Shown here one piece after another: positions 53,314 through 63,822 of a stretch of DNA of 64,000 bases. A model generated the notes under the pieces. That model saw only the letters and a program-made list of their open reading frames with translations. It did not search any database and was not told where the DNA came from. A program made the position numbers and the translations under genes. The first letter of the stretch is position 1. Every line of letters starts with the position of its first letter. This DNA comes from Thermophilibacter immobilis (lineage in GTDB: Bacteria > Actinomycetota > Coriobacteriia > Coriobacteriales > Atopobiaceae), in the NCBI RefSeq assembly GCF_015277515.1, contig NZ_CP063767.1:930001-994000 (forward strand). Direction: 5' to 3'.

Positions 53314-53427
53314 GGGTTTGGGTTCGCTTGCGAGGCTACGTTACAAGCAGGAAGCCTAATCTGCGCAGGTATGGTGTCAGGGCATGCCCGTGCAACCTCG
53401 ATTGCGTAGACGAGCGAACCCAAACCC
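53314..53427. repeat. 15-bp inverted repeat enclosing an 84-nt structured stretch
   Basis: GGGTTTGGGTTCGCT (53314-53328) is the exact reverse complement of 53413-53427. Inside are CGAGG (53331-53335) with CCTCG (53396-53400) as an inner stem, and the palindrome GGGCATGCCC (53380-53389). The whole 114-nt unit could fold as an RNA or be a miniature mobile element with terminal inverted repeats. Confidence 0.6.
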
Positions 53428-53435
53428 GGAAAGGG

Positions 53436-54896
53436 TTAGTTGTGTATGACGACGACGTCACCGACCTGAATGAGGTCGTAGAGCGACTGGCCGTCCGCGT
53501 AGCTCAGGTTAATACAGCCGTGGCTCCCGTTCCAGGTGTAGATCTGGCCGCCGAACGTGGAGCGCCACGGCGCGTTGTGGAAGCCGACGATGTTCCGTAC
53601 GACGCCCATCCAGAACTGGACGTGGCTGTCCCACTCGGGCTCGTTGGTCTCGGCGTTGACGGGCCCCGTGAGGTTGATGTTGCCGGAGAGGCGGTTGGTC
53701 ACGGTCCAGACGCCCGTGGGGGTGCCGCGGTTCAGGCTGGGCTGGCCGGTCACCGTGTCGGCGTCCCAGATGAGAGTGCCGTTGTCGTAGAAGTAGATGT
53801 GCTGCGCGGGGATGTCCACGTCGATGTAGCGGGTGCCCCAGTCCTGCCCTCCGGGGTTCACCTGGGCGGCCTCCTGCAGGGTGGGCAGGGCGAGGGTCGT
53901 GGGCTGGCCGGCCTGGATGGCGGCCGCGAGCTCGTCGGCCGCAGTCTCGCCGTCGATGAGCCAGCCGTAGACGCTCGCGCCGAACGCCGCGGAGCCGTCG
54001 TTGACGGTCTCCACGACACCGTCGGGGCGCGTGTAGGTGCGCTCGGCCCCCACGGTGTCGAGCAGCTCGGAGAGCTCGCCGTGGCACCAGGTCGCGATGG
54101 CGTCGGTGTCGAGCGACACCGAGAGGTCGTCCGCGATCGTGACCCACCCGGCGATCTGGTCGGCGGTGACGTTGTAGACGTCCTGGTCAGCGAGGGTGAG
54201 GGTGGTGGCCGCCTGGACGTAGGCGTTGGCCTGGGCGACCGCGTCCTCGATCGAGCCGCCCGTGGAGAGGCACTCGTCACCGAGGACCACGGAGGCCGCG
54301 TGCTGGGCGAAGGCGGTCGACAGAACGCCAGCGACCGCGTCGACGTCAAGGTACTGGGCGATGACCCGATCGTCAAGCGCGAAGGAGGCCGAGGAGGAGT
54401 CGTAGGAGATCACGTCGCCGGAGTCCTCGCTGGCCGCCTGGCGGCTCTCGTCCATGGCGGGGGCGAGAAGGGCGGCGAGCTTGTCGTGGTCGAAGCTGAC
54501 GCCAGCCTCGGCGGAGAGGTCGTGGGTGCGGGTGACCTCGACCGGCCACGCCCAGGCGCTGACCTGCGTGAGCGCCGAGCGGGCGTAACTTGCCCCGTCG
54601 CAGGTGAGATCGATGTCGGAGCCGAAGACGGTGAGGTCGACGCCGTTGCCGGTGACGTGCGTCTGGAGGGCGGCGACGGCGTCGCTCTTCTGCGAGCCCA
54701 CGGCGGAGGCGGTCTTCAAGGAGACGTCGGCTCCGTCAAGTGTCGTGTGGGGCATGAAGACGAAGCTGAAGACGGCGACTCCCCCCAGGTAGACGGCCAG
54801 AAGGACGCCGACGATGACGACGGGTGCGATCCAGCGCCTCCTGTGAGATTTGTTCGCACGCTTGGTCGCGCGCTCTGCGCTCATGTGGTTGGGCAT
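53436..54896 (-). CDS. L,D-transpeptidase with YkuD domain
   Basis: 486 residues. A basic cytoplasmic N-terminus and one membrane helix (IAPVVIVGVLLAVYLGGVAV) precede a long extracytoplasmic region with two PG_binding_4-like units. A C-terminal YkuD domain (about 365-486) follows: GTRYIDVDIPAQHIYFYDNG, PTGVWTVTNR, and the catalytic SHGCINLSYADG. The enzyme makes 3-3 peptide cross-links, or attaches proteins, in peptidoglycan. ATG 54896 has GAGGT about 7 nt upstream; ATG 54884 is an alternative. It is divergent from the SpoU-type methyltransferase gene, with both promoters in 124 nt. Confidence 0.93.
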   Translation of the reverse strand: MPNHMSAERATKRANKSHRRRWIAPVVIVGVLLAVYLGGVAVFSFVFMPHTTLDGADVSLKTASAVGSQKSDAVAALQTHVTGNGVDLTVFGSDIDLTCDGASYARSALTQVSAWAWPVEVTRTHDLSAEAGVSFDHDKLAALLAPAMDESRQAASEDSGDVISYDSSSASFALDDRVIAQYLDVDAVAGVLSTAFAQHAASVVLGDECLSTGGSIEDAVAQANAYVQAATTLTLADQDVYNVTADQIAGWVTIADDLSVSLDTDAIATWCHGELSELLDTVGAERTYTRPDGVVETVNDGSAAFGASVYGWLIDGETAADELAAAIQAGQPTTLALPTLQEAAQVNPGGQDWGTRYIDVDIPAQHIYFYDNGTLIWDADTVTGQPSLNRGTPTGVWTVTNRLSGNINLTGPVNAETNEPEWDSHVQFWMGVVRNIVGFHNAPWRSTFGGQIYTWNGSHGCINLSYADGQSLYDLIQVGDVVVIHN

Positions 54897-55020
54897 GCTT
54901 TGCACCTCGTACTTTGCTCGTCGGACGTGTCCAGGACGCGTGAGCGCCACTGGGCTATCGTACTCTAGGTGGGGGATTCGAGGGCGTCGCATTAGTTTCA
55001 CAAGGCCAAAGGAGAAGAAT

Positions 55021-55842
55021 ATGGCACAAGTCTTTCGGTTGGCCGAACTCGACGACGAGCGCCTCGACGCGTTCGCGCGCCTGACCGACCGGCAGCTGAG
55101 GGGCGCGCTCGAGGCCGAGCGGGGAATCCTCGTGGCCGAGTCGCGCCTCGTCGTGGAGGTGGCGCTCGAGGCGGGGGTCGTCCCGCTCGCGTTTCTCGCC
55201 AACGAGCGACAGCTCGCGGCCTGCGCCGACCTGCTGGGGCGCGCGGGCGACGAAGTCCCCGTCTACGTGCTGCCCGACGAGGAGATGGCGCGCCTCACCG
55301 GCTACCAAGTGACGCGGGGCCTTCTGTGCGCGATGCGCCGCCCGCCCGAGCGCCCCTTTGACGAGGTCGTGGCCGGGGCCCGCCGCGTCGCCGCGCTCGA
55401 GGACCTCGTGGACGTGACCAACGTGGGAGCGCTCTTCCGCTCGGCCGCCGCCCTGGGCGCGGACGCGGTCGTGCTCTCCCCGGGCTGCGCGGACCCGCTC
55501 AACCGCCGGAGCGTGCGCGTCTCCATGGGAACGGTCTTCCAGGTCCCCTGGGCGCGCGCCGAGAAGGGCACCTGGCCCGACAAGACTCTCTCCGACCTGC
55601 GCGAGCGCGGCTTCTCCTGCTGGGCGATGGCCCTGGGCCCCGACGCCGTGCCCATCGACGACCCTACCCTCGAGCTGGGCGAGAAGCGCGCGCTCCTCTT
55701 TGGCAGCGAGGGGCCGGGCCTCTCCGAGCGCGCCCTTGCCGCCTGCGACCGGCGCCTGGTCATTCCCATGGCCAACGGCGTCGACTCCCTGAACGTCGCC
55801 GCCAGCTCCGCTGTCGCCTTCTGGCACCTCTTCCGTCACTAA
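55021..55842 (+). CDS. SpoU/TrmH family RNA 2'-O-methyltransferase
   Basis: 273 residues. After an N-terminal substrate-binding region, the SPOUT domain shows motif 1 VTNVGALFRSAAALGADAVV, motif 2 LLFGSEGPGLSERAL and motif 3 VIPMANGVDSLNVAASSAV. It methylates ribose 2'-OH in rRNA or tRNA with SAM. ATG 55021 has AAAGGAGAA 7 nt upstream; the frame also runs upstream through the divergent promoter but without support. The precise target (for example 23S rRNA G2251 or another site) cannot be told from the sequence. A nested hairpin element follows the gene before the convergent ftsH. Confidence 0.92.
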   Translation: MAQVFRLAELDDERLDAFARLTDRQLRGALEAERGILVAESRLVVEVALEAGVVPLAFLANERQLAACADLLGRAGDEVPVYVLPDEEMARLTGYQVTRGLLCAMRRPPERPFDEVVAGARRVAALEDLVDVTNVGALFRSAAALGADAVVLSPGCADPLNRRSVRVSMGTVFQVPWARAEKGTWPDKTLSDLRERGFSCWAMALGPDAVPIDDPTLELGEKRALLFGSEGPGLSERALAACDRRLVIPMANGVDSLNVAASSAVAFWHLFRH

Positions 55843-55910
55843 GTTCCTGTTCCAAGCCCAGCACCGACGGCTCCGCCCCACGAAGACGCAAGACGTCCTA
55901 TGTCCTGGCT

Positions 55911-56013
55911 GGCTGACCCCCGCCTTTCCAAGAGAGACATTCTGAGAGATCCCTCCCCCTGCAAGCAGGGGGAGGGATCTCGAAGATGAGCGATGGAAAG
56001 GTGGGGGTCAGCC
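55911..56013. repeat. Nested inverted repeat between the methyltransferase and ftsH
   Basis: Outer arms 55911-55930 and 55994-56013 pair over 20 bp with one mismatch. Within them, 55946-55962 and 55965-55981 form a perfect 17-bp GC-rich stem. Neither strand has a T-run after the stem. The outer right arm ends 10 nt before the ftsH stop. It may be a bidirectional terminator or a palindromic repeat element. Confidence 0.85.
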
Positions 56014-56022
56014 CCGTACCGG

Positions 56023-57927
<1,905 letters not shown>

Positions 57928-58091
57928 CGGTAGGAAACCTTTCGCGTCGCGCCGAGTCCGAGTGAGGGGCCCGTACGCGAGCCCTTGGGTCTCTCATACC
58001 CAAATTACCCGCGCGCGGTCGCAGGGGGCGAAACTCCACGTGCGGCCCCGGGGTGCGGCTCCCCGGGGTCGGGGTACGCCCTCACTCGTTC

Positions 58092-59990
58092 TCAGGCCCG
58101 GCGCTCGGGGAGCTCGCCTGCGCGATAGGCGTCGAGAAGCGCGCGCAGGTCCGAGATCTGGTCGCGGATGTCCGTGCCAGTGTCGGTGTCGCCGATGGTG
58201 AGCGGGCGCGGTTCGACCTCGAAGCGGTCGTCGTCGCTCATGATGTCGGCGTTGAGGTCGAGCACGTCCGCGATGGAGCCGAAGGGTCGGTGCGCCTTGA
58301 TGCGCATGCCCGTGGGGTCGGCGATGAGCGTGTAGCCCGCGATGCCCGTGGTGGCGTGATAGGCCTGGCAGAAGCCCCCGTCGATGACCACGAGCCTGCC
58401 GCCTGCCCGCACGGGGCGCTCGCCAGACGAGGCGTGGACGGGTGTGTGGCCGTTGATGATGTGGCCGCGCTCGGGGTCCGCGCCAAACTCCGTGAGGATG
58501 CGCCGGCAGACGTCCGCGTCGTCGGTGAGGGCGAAGTAGGGGTCGCGCGGCTCGACCCAGGTGGAGCGGTCGGTGAAGTAGGTGCGCTCAAAGGTCTTGA
58601 CGACGCGTCCCGAGAGGGGCGAGAGACGACCGCACCACAGGTACCACATCCAGTCCAGGGAGGGCTGGTCGTGCTCGAGCCAGGCTCGTCGGGCCATGCG
58701 ATCGGCGTAGTCGTAGTAGGCCCGCCCGGACAGGAGACGGCCCTGGTGGGGCACCGAGCAGAAGGTCCCGTCCTCGTTCATGGGGACGCAGGCGTGGAAG
58801 AGGACGTTGTCGTTGTGCACGAGGTAGGCGCTGCCGTGCTCGTAGAGGAAGCCCACGTGGGCCCGCAGCTTGTCGGATGCGCGCACGGCCGCCAGGAGGT
58901 GGCCCATCACGCGCCCCTCGTCCTCGGAAAGGGCGTAGGGGTCTCTCGGGTCCAGGGTGGGGAAGTCGCGCGTGCGCAGCTCGAAGGCGTGCCCGCCGAC
59001 CACGGCCACGCCGCGCTCGGGGTCGACCTTGTCCAGGAGCAGCCGGTCGTCCATCCGCCAGTTGGGGTGTCGGCGGATGGTCTGGCCCTCCAGCTTGAAG
59101 AGGATGACCGAGATGGCCTTCTCGACCGGGGCCATGACGTCGTCGTCCTGATAGGTGGCCTCGGCGAACAGGGCCAGCTCGCGCAGGCTCACGCCGTAGG
59201 GCCCCTCGAGGATCTTGAGACTGTCGTAGTGGATGTTGTTGCGGATCACGGCGGCCAAACACGCGGCCGAGCCGGCCGCCGCGCCCATCCAGACGATGTC
59301 ATGGTTGCCCCACTCGAGGTCGATCGAGTGGTAGGACCCAAGGCGGTCGAGGATCTTGTCGGCGTGGGGCCCCCGGTCGAAGACGTCGCCCACCAGGTGG
59401 AGGTGGTCGACGGCGAGCCTCTTCACGAGGGCGCACAGGGAGGTGACGAAGTCATCCGCGCTGCCCGTGTCGATGATCGTGTCGATGATGCGCTGGTGGT
59501 AGGCGAGGCGTGCGTTCTGCTCGTCGGGCGAGGCGTGGAGCAGCTCGTCGATGATGTAGGCGTAGGCGACCGGCATCGCCTTGCGCACCTTGGAGCGCGT
59601 GTAGGACCCGGAGAGGTGGCGCGCCAGGCGCACGAGGCGCATGAGGGCACTGGCGTACCACTCCTCGGTGAGGCGCCCCTCGTCGGCGAGGCGGCGCAGC
59701 TTGCGGTCGGGATAGTAGATGAGGGTGCAGAGGTCCGCCTGCTCCTCGTGGGTGAGCTCGAGGCCGAAGATGGTCTCGACGCGCTCGCGGATGACGCCCG
59801 AGCCGTTGTTGAGGATGTGCTCGAAGGCCTCGTACTCCCCGTGGACGTCCGAGACGAAGTGCTCGGTGCCCTTGGGCAGGTTAAGGATGGCCTCGAGGTT
59901 GATGATCTCGGTGAAGACGGACTGCACGGTGGGGAACTTCTCGGACAGAAGCTCGAGGTACTTGCGCTGCGGGCAGAGTTTCTCTGACAT
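58092..59990 (-). CDS. fbp: Class III fructose-1,6-bisphosphatase
   Basis: 632 residues, the size of the Firmicutes-type class III enzyme, which is unrelated to the common class I FBPase. It has calcineurin-like metal-binding motifs: FVSDVHGEYEAFEHIL near residue 47, LVGDVFDRGPHADKIL, and EWGNHDIVWMGAAAG. The N-terminus (KYLELLSEKFPTVQSVFTEI) is also diagnostic. It converts fructose-1,6-bisphosphate to fructose-6-phosphate in gluconeogenesis, feeding sugar nucleotide synthesis such as dTDP-rhamnose. ATG 59990 has AGAAGGAAGGG upstream. It is divergent from ileS, separated by the T-box leader. Confidence 0.95.
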   Translation of the reverse strand: MSEKLCPQRKYLELLSEKFPTVQSVFTEIINLEAILNLPKGTEHFVSDVHGEYEAFEHILNNGSGVIRERVETIFGLELTHEEQADLCTLIYYPDRKLRRLADEGRLTEEWYASALMRLVRLARHLSGSYTRSKVRKAMPVAYAYIIDELLHASPDEQNARLAYHQRIIDTIIDTGSADDFVTSLCALVKRLAVDHLHLVGDVFDRGPHADKILDRLGSYHSIDLEWGNHDIVWMGAAAGSAACLAAVIRNNIHYDSLKILEGPYGVSLRELALFAEATYQDDDVMAPVEKAISVILFKLEGQTIRRHPNWRMDDRLLLDKVDPERGVAVVGGHAFELRTRDFPTLDPRDPYALSEDEGRVMGHLLAAVRASDKLRAHVGFLYEHGSAYLVHNDNVLFHACVPMNEDGTFCSVPHQGRLLSGRAYYDYADRMARRAWLEHDQPSLDWMWYLWCGRLSPLSGRVVKTFERTYFTDRSTWVEPRDPYFALTDDADVCRRILTEFGADPERGHIINGHTPVHASSGERPVRAGGRLVVIDGGFCQAYHATTGIAGYTLIADPTGMRIKAHRPFGSIADVLDLNADIMSDDDRFEVEPRPLTIGDTDTGTDIRDQISDLRALLDAYRAGELPERRA

Positions 59991-60160
59991 CAGGCGAATC
60001 CCTTCCTTCTGGGTTGAACTAACCTCCTACCATGCGCGTCCCCCGCGCGCGCCGCAACCGCCTTCTCGGCGTCCGGCTGACGTCCCCCGCGCGTGCGGCG
60101 CGCGTCCACGGTTTCTGCACGTCTTTCTCGCTCGCGGCGCGACGGCTTCGTTGCCGGTGC

Positions 60161-60190
60161 GTGACGCGCGCCGTCGCCTGCGACGATAGT
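60161..60190 (+). promoter_or_regulatory. Probable promoter of the ileS T-box transcript
   Basis: GTGACG (60161-60166) and GATAGT (60185-60190) are spaced 18 nt and lie just before Stem I of the T-box. The match to consensus is moderate. The ~170 nt upstream toward fbp hold no recognised gene. Confidence 0.45.
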
Positions 60191-60204
60191 GCTACCATCT
60201 TCGA

Positions 60205-60452
60205 CCAAGGCGATGACGGGGAGCGTAGTCGGGATCGCGCGGTCAGAAGAGAGCGAGGACGGTGGGATCTCGCGGTCGCGTCCCGGCGAGAATCACCCCC
60301 GAGCCGCGGCCCCAAAGCCATACGTGGCAAGTAGGCGTCGCCGGAGTGGCCGCCGAGACAGGCCAGCCGAGTACGGCGGATATCCGCTCGCTGGGTGGCT
60401 GCGAAGCATGGCGTGAGCGCTTCGTCCCAGCAGGAGGGACGGGCGCTTTTTT
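60205..60452 (+). promoter_or_regulatory. T-box riboswitch, isoleucine specifier ATC
   Basis: The leader shows Stem I hallmarks: GACGGGGAGCGTAGTC, then AGAGAGC with GGTGGGATCTC, and a specifier loop with GAGAATCACC where ATC (60292-60294) is an Ile codon. The T-box region is CTGGGTGGCTGCGAAGC (60391-60407), followed by the terminator. Uncharged tRNA-Ile would pair at the specifier and the UGG bulge and favour antitermination. The bulge reads UGGC rather than the UGGU expected for an A discriminator. Confidence 0.88.
60417..60452 (+). terminator. Attenuator of the ileS T-box
   Basis: GCGCTTCGTCCC (60417-60428) pairs with GGGACGGGCGC (60436-60446) with one bulge and a G-T pair, followed by six T (60447-60452). 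It lies 27 nt before the ileS start. Confidence 0.9.
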
Positions 60453-60479
60453 CGTGCCCGAAGACGAAGGGAAACGAGC

Positions 60480-63287
60480 GTGGCGAACGAGTACAAGAAG
60501 ACGACCAACCTCCCGAGCACGAGCTTCCCCATGCGGGCGAGCCTGGCCAGAAACGAGCCCGCGCGCCTCGCGGCGTGGGAGGAGGCCGACGTCTACGACC
60601 TCATGCTGAAGAAGAACGAGGGCCACGAGAAGTTCGTCCTGCACGACGGGCCCCCGTACGCCAACGGCCCCATCCACCTGGGCCACGCGCAGAACAAAAT
60701 CTCCAAGGACATCATCAACCGCTACTGGTCCATGCGCGGCTTCCAGACGCCGTACGTCCCCGGCTGGGACTGCCACGGCCAGCCCATCGAGCACAAGGTC
60801 GAGACCATGCTCGGCACCAAGAAGTTCAACGCCCTTCCCACCGAGAAGATCCGCGAACTCTGTCGCAAGATGGCCGTCGAGCAGGTCGACACCCAGCGTC
60901 AGGGCTTCAAGCGCCTGGGCGTTCTCGCCGAGTGGGACAACCCCTACCTCACCTACGTCAACGACTACGACGCCACGGACGTGGAGGTCTTCAAGGCCAT
61001 CTACGACTCCGGCGCGATCTATCGCGGCCGCAAGCCCGTGCACTGGTGCACGCACTGCCACACGGCGCTCGCCGAGGCCGAGATCGAGTACGGCGACGAG
61101 GTGAGCCCATCGATCTACGTGCGCTTCGCGCTCACGAGCGTGCCTCGGGGTCTGGAGGCCTACGCCGGCGCCACCGATGTCGTGATCTGGACGACCACGC
61201 CCTGGACGCTGCCGGCCGACACCGGCGTCATCCTGGGGCCCGACTTCGACTACGTGGCCGTGCTCCACGACGGGCGCGCCCAGATCATGGCCGACGCCCT
61301 GAAGGAGCGCGTCTGCGAGATCGCGGGCTGGGGCGTGGAGCTCGTGCGCGGCGCGGACGGCGAGCCCTGGCGCGCGACGGGCTCCGAGCTCGCGGACAAC
61401 ACCTACGAGCAGCCGGTCTTCTCGGACTACGAGGGCCGCTTCATCACCGCCGACTACGTGAGCCTCGACGACGGCACCGGCGTGGTCCACACGGCCCCCG
61501 GCCACGGCGTGGACGACTACAACGCCGGCATGAAGTGGGGCCTCGACCTGGTCATGCCCGTCGATGACGACGGGCGCTTCTTCGCGGGCGAGAAGATCGG
61601 CACGGGCGGGCCGTGGTCGGGCATGGAGGTCAACGAGGCCAACCCCCGGATCATCGCGTGGCTCGCCGAACGCGGGACCCTGGTAGCCGCAGTGGACATC
61701 ACCCACAGCTACCCGCACTGCTGGCGCTGCAAGAATCCGGTGATCTTTCGCGCCACGAGCCAGTGGTTCGTCTCGATGGACAAGACCGGCCTGCGCGAGC
61801 GCGCCCTGGGCGAGCTCTCCCGCGTGAGGTTCTACCCGGCCCACGCCGCCCGGCGCATAGGCTCCATGGTGGAGGGGAGGCCCGACTGGTGCATCTCGCG
61901 CCAGCGCAACTGGGGCGTGCCCATCCCGGCCTTCACCTGCGCCGACTGCGGCGAGACCGTCATGAACGACGCCACCCTGGACGCCGTGATAGAGCTCTTC
62001 CGCGAGCGCGGATCGGACTGCTGGTTCACCGATGACCCGGCGAGCTACCTGGGTGACGCCTGCGTCTGCCCCGCGTGCGGAGGCCACCACCTCAAGCCCA
62101 ACCGCGACATCCTGGACGTCTGGTGGGACTCCGGCGTCTCGCACACGGCCGTCTGCCGGCACCGCCCCTACCTGAAGTTTCCCGCCGACATGTACCTCGA
62201 GGGCTCCGACCAGCACCGCGGCTGGTTCATGAGCTCGCTCATGACCTCGGTGGGCGCCTACGGCGTGGCTCCCTACCGCTCCGTGGTTTCGCAGGGCTTC
62301 ACCCTAGACGGCCAGGGCCGCAAGATGTCCAAGTCGCTCGGAAACGTCATCGACCCTAACGAGGAGTGCGCCACGCGCGGCGCCGACATCGTGCGCCTGT
62401 GGGTCTCGTCGGTCGACACCTCCACCGACGTCCCCTGCGACGACGAGATCCTCGACCACGTGGGCGAGGCGTATCGTCGCTTCCGCAACACCCTGCGCTT
62501 CCTGCTCGGGGAGGTCGAGGGCCGCTTCGACCCGGCCACCGACGGCGTGGCTACGAGCGAGCTGCTACCCTTCGACCGACTCGCGCTCGCACGGATGTGC
62601 CAGGTCCATGACCAGGTGAGCGCGGCCTACGAGGGCTACCGCTTCAACGTGGTCTTTCGCACGCTCTACGACTACGTGATCGGAGACCTCTCCAACGGCT
62701 ACCTCAACGCCACCAAGGACCGCGTCTACTGTGGCGCCGCGAACGGCTTCGAGCGCAGGAGCGCGCTCACCGTCTGGGCGCAGCTCCTCTCGATGCTCGT
62801 CCACGACCTGCAGCCCATTCTCGTCTATACGACCGACGAGGTCATGAGCCACCTGCCCGCCTCGCTGCGCGACGGCCAGACCTACGCCGCCCTGCTCGAC
62901 TGGTACGAGGCCCCGCTGTCCCCCGCGGACTACGAGCCCCTGCTCGCGGCCTACGAGGCCATGGTCGATGCCCGCGCCGCCTTCACCAAGTCCTACGAGG
63001 AGGCCCTTGCCAACGGTACGGTGGCCGAGAAGACCCCGCAGGCCGCGCGCGCCACGCTCGCGGCGCCGGAAGAGACCCTCGAGGTCCTGCGCGCCTCGGG
63101 CGTTGACCTGGCCGAGCCGTTCGTGTGCTCCGAGGTCGAGCTCGTGGGGGGAGCCGAGCTCTCCTGCGTCGTCGAGGCCGCCCACGGCGAGAAGTGCCCG
63201 CGCTGCTGGAACTGGCGCGAGCTGGGCGCCGACGGCCTGTGCGCGCGCTGCCACGATGCCGTGGCCGCCTGCGCGGACGGGGAGTAG
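60480..63287 (+). CDS. ileS: Isoleucyl-tRNA synthetase
   Basis: 935 residues. Class I synthetase with HIGH-type motif PYANGPIHLGHAQNKISKDI near residue 58, an editing (CP1) domain (VIWTTTPWTLPADTGVILGP), KMSKS motif DGQGRKMSKSLGNVI near 615, and a C-terminal zinc finger (CPRCWNWRELGADGLCARCH). It charges tRNA-Ile and edits valine. GTG 60480 has AAGGG upstream. It is controlled by the T-box leader before it. The form with the C-terminal zinc finger is the bacterial (IleS1) type, not the mupirocin-resistant IleS2. lspA follows, apparently in the same operon. Confidence 0.97.
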   Translation: MANEYKKTTNLPSTSFPMRASLARNEPARLAAWEEADVYDLMLKKNEGHEKFVLHDGPPYANGPIHLGHAQNKISKDIINRYWSMRGFQTPYVPGWDCHGQPIEHKVETMLGTKKFNALPTEKIRELCRKMAVEQVDTQRQGFKRLGVLAEWDNPYLTYVNDYDATDVEVFKAIYDSGAIYRGRKPVHWCTHCHTALAEAEIEYGDEVSPSIYVRFALTSVPRGLEAYAGATDVVIWTTTPWTLPADTGVILGPDFDYVAVLHDGRAQIMADALKERVCEIAGWGVELVRGADGEPWRATGSELADNTYEQPVFSDYEGRFITADYVSLDDGTGVVHTAPGHGVDDYNAGMKWGLDLVMPVDDDGRFFAGEKIGTGGPWSGMEVNEANPRIIAWLAERGTLVAAVDITHSYPHCWRCKNPVIFRATSQWFVSMDKTGLRERALGELSRVRFYPAHAARRIGSMVEGRPDWCISRQRNWGVPIPAFTCADCGETVMNDATLDAVIELFRERGSDCWFTDDPASYLGDACVCPACGGHHLKPNRDILDVWWDSGVSHTAVCRHRPYLKFPADMYLEGSDQHRGWFMSSLMTSVGAYGVAPYRSVVSQGFTLDGQGRKMSKSLGNVIDPNEECATRGADIVRLWVSSVDTSTDVPCDDEILDHVGEAYRRFRNTLRFLLGEVEGRFDPATDGVATSELLPFDRLALARMCQVHDQVSAAYEGYRFNVVFRTLYDYVIGDLSNGYLNATKDRVYCGAANGFERRSALTVWAQLLSMLVHDLQPILVYTTDEVMSHLPASLRDGQTYAALLDWYEAPLSPADYEPLLAAYEAMVDARAAFTKSYEEALANGTVAEKTPQAARATLAAPEETLEVLRASGVDLAEPFVCSEVELVGGAELSCVVEAAHGEKCPRCWNWRELGADGLCARCHDAVAACADGE

Positions 63288-63291
63288 GGCC

Positions 63292-63822
63292 TTGTCGGCG
63301 ACGAGTGGTGACCGGGCGGAGGGAGCGGGTCTCCCGCGCGGCCGGCGGCTGGCCTTGTTCTGCGGCCTCGCGGTGGCTGTGGTCGCGCTCGACCAGCTCG
63401 TGAAGGCGGCCATGCGCGCCCTGCTCGTGGTGGGGGAGCCGCGCGCGCTCGTGCCGGGTGTGCTGGACCTCTCGCTCGTCTACAACGAGGGCGCGGCCTT
63501 CTCGCTGGGCGAGGGGGCCGGCCCCCTCTTCGTGCTCGTGGCCGTGGTCATCTGCGCCTGCGGCCTGTGGCTTGCCTGGAGGCGCACGGACGCGCCGATG
63601 ACGCTCGTGGCCTCGGTCGCCTGCGTGGCGGGGGGAGGCGTGGGCAATGCGATCGACCGCGTGGTTGCCGGCCGCGTGACGGACTTCTTTGCCACCACCT
63701 TCGTGGACTTCGCCGTCTTTAACGTGGCCGACGTCTTCATCACCTGCGGCGTCGTGGCGAGCTTCGTCTTGTGGGCGCGCTGGGACAGCGCTCGCGAGCG
63801 CGCCGGGGCGGTGGGGAAATGA
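63292..63822 (+). CDS. lspA: Lipoprotein signal peptidase LspA
   Basis: 176 residues with four membrane helices. The catalytic Asp pair is in GNAIDRVVAGRVTDFF and FNVADVFITCGVV. VYNEGAAFSLGEGAGPLFVL is also typical of signal peptidase II. It cleaves lipoprotein signals after lipid modification. TTG 63292 is preferred: GGGGAG lies about 8 nt upstream and the first helix (LALFCGLAVAVVALDQLVKA) is then complete with the conserved D-Q. It starts 4 nt after ileS. ileS-lspA is a common pairing. A downstream rluD, often the next gene, is not within the window. Confidence 0.95.
   Translation: MSATSGDRAEGAGLPRGRRLALFCGLAVAVVALDQLVKAAMRALLVVGEPRALVPGVLDLSLVYNEGAAFSLGEGAGPLFVLVAVVICACGLWLAWRRTDAPMTLVASVACVAGGGVGNAIDRVVAGRVTDFFATTFVDFAVFNVADVFITCGVVASFVLWARWDSARERAGAVGK

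Noticed and set aside
53314-53427. SRP RNA gene near ffh
   Set aside because: Size and outer stem fit, but the conserved apical loop order (GTCAGG, then GGAA, then AGCAGC) is not present on either strand.
58046-58068. Two CCCCGGGG palindromes as a terminator of ftsH or fbp
   Set aside because: No T-run and the arms are themselves palindromic; pairing between them is not distinguishable from chance in GC-rich DNA.
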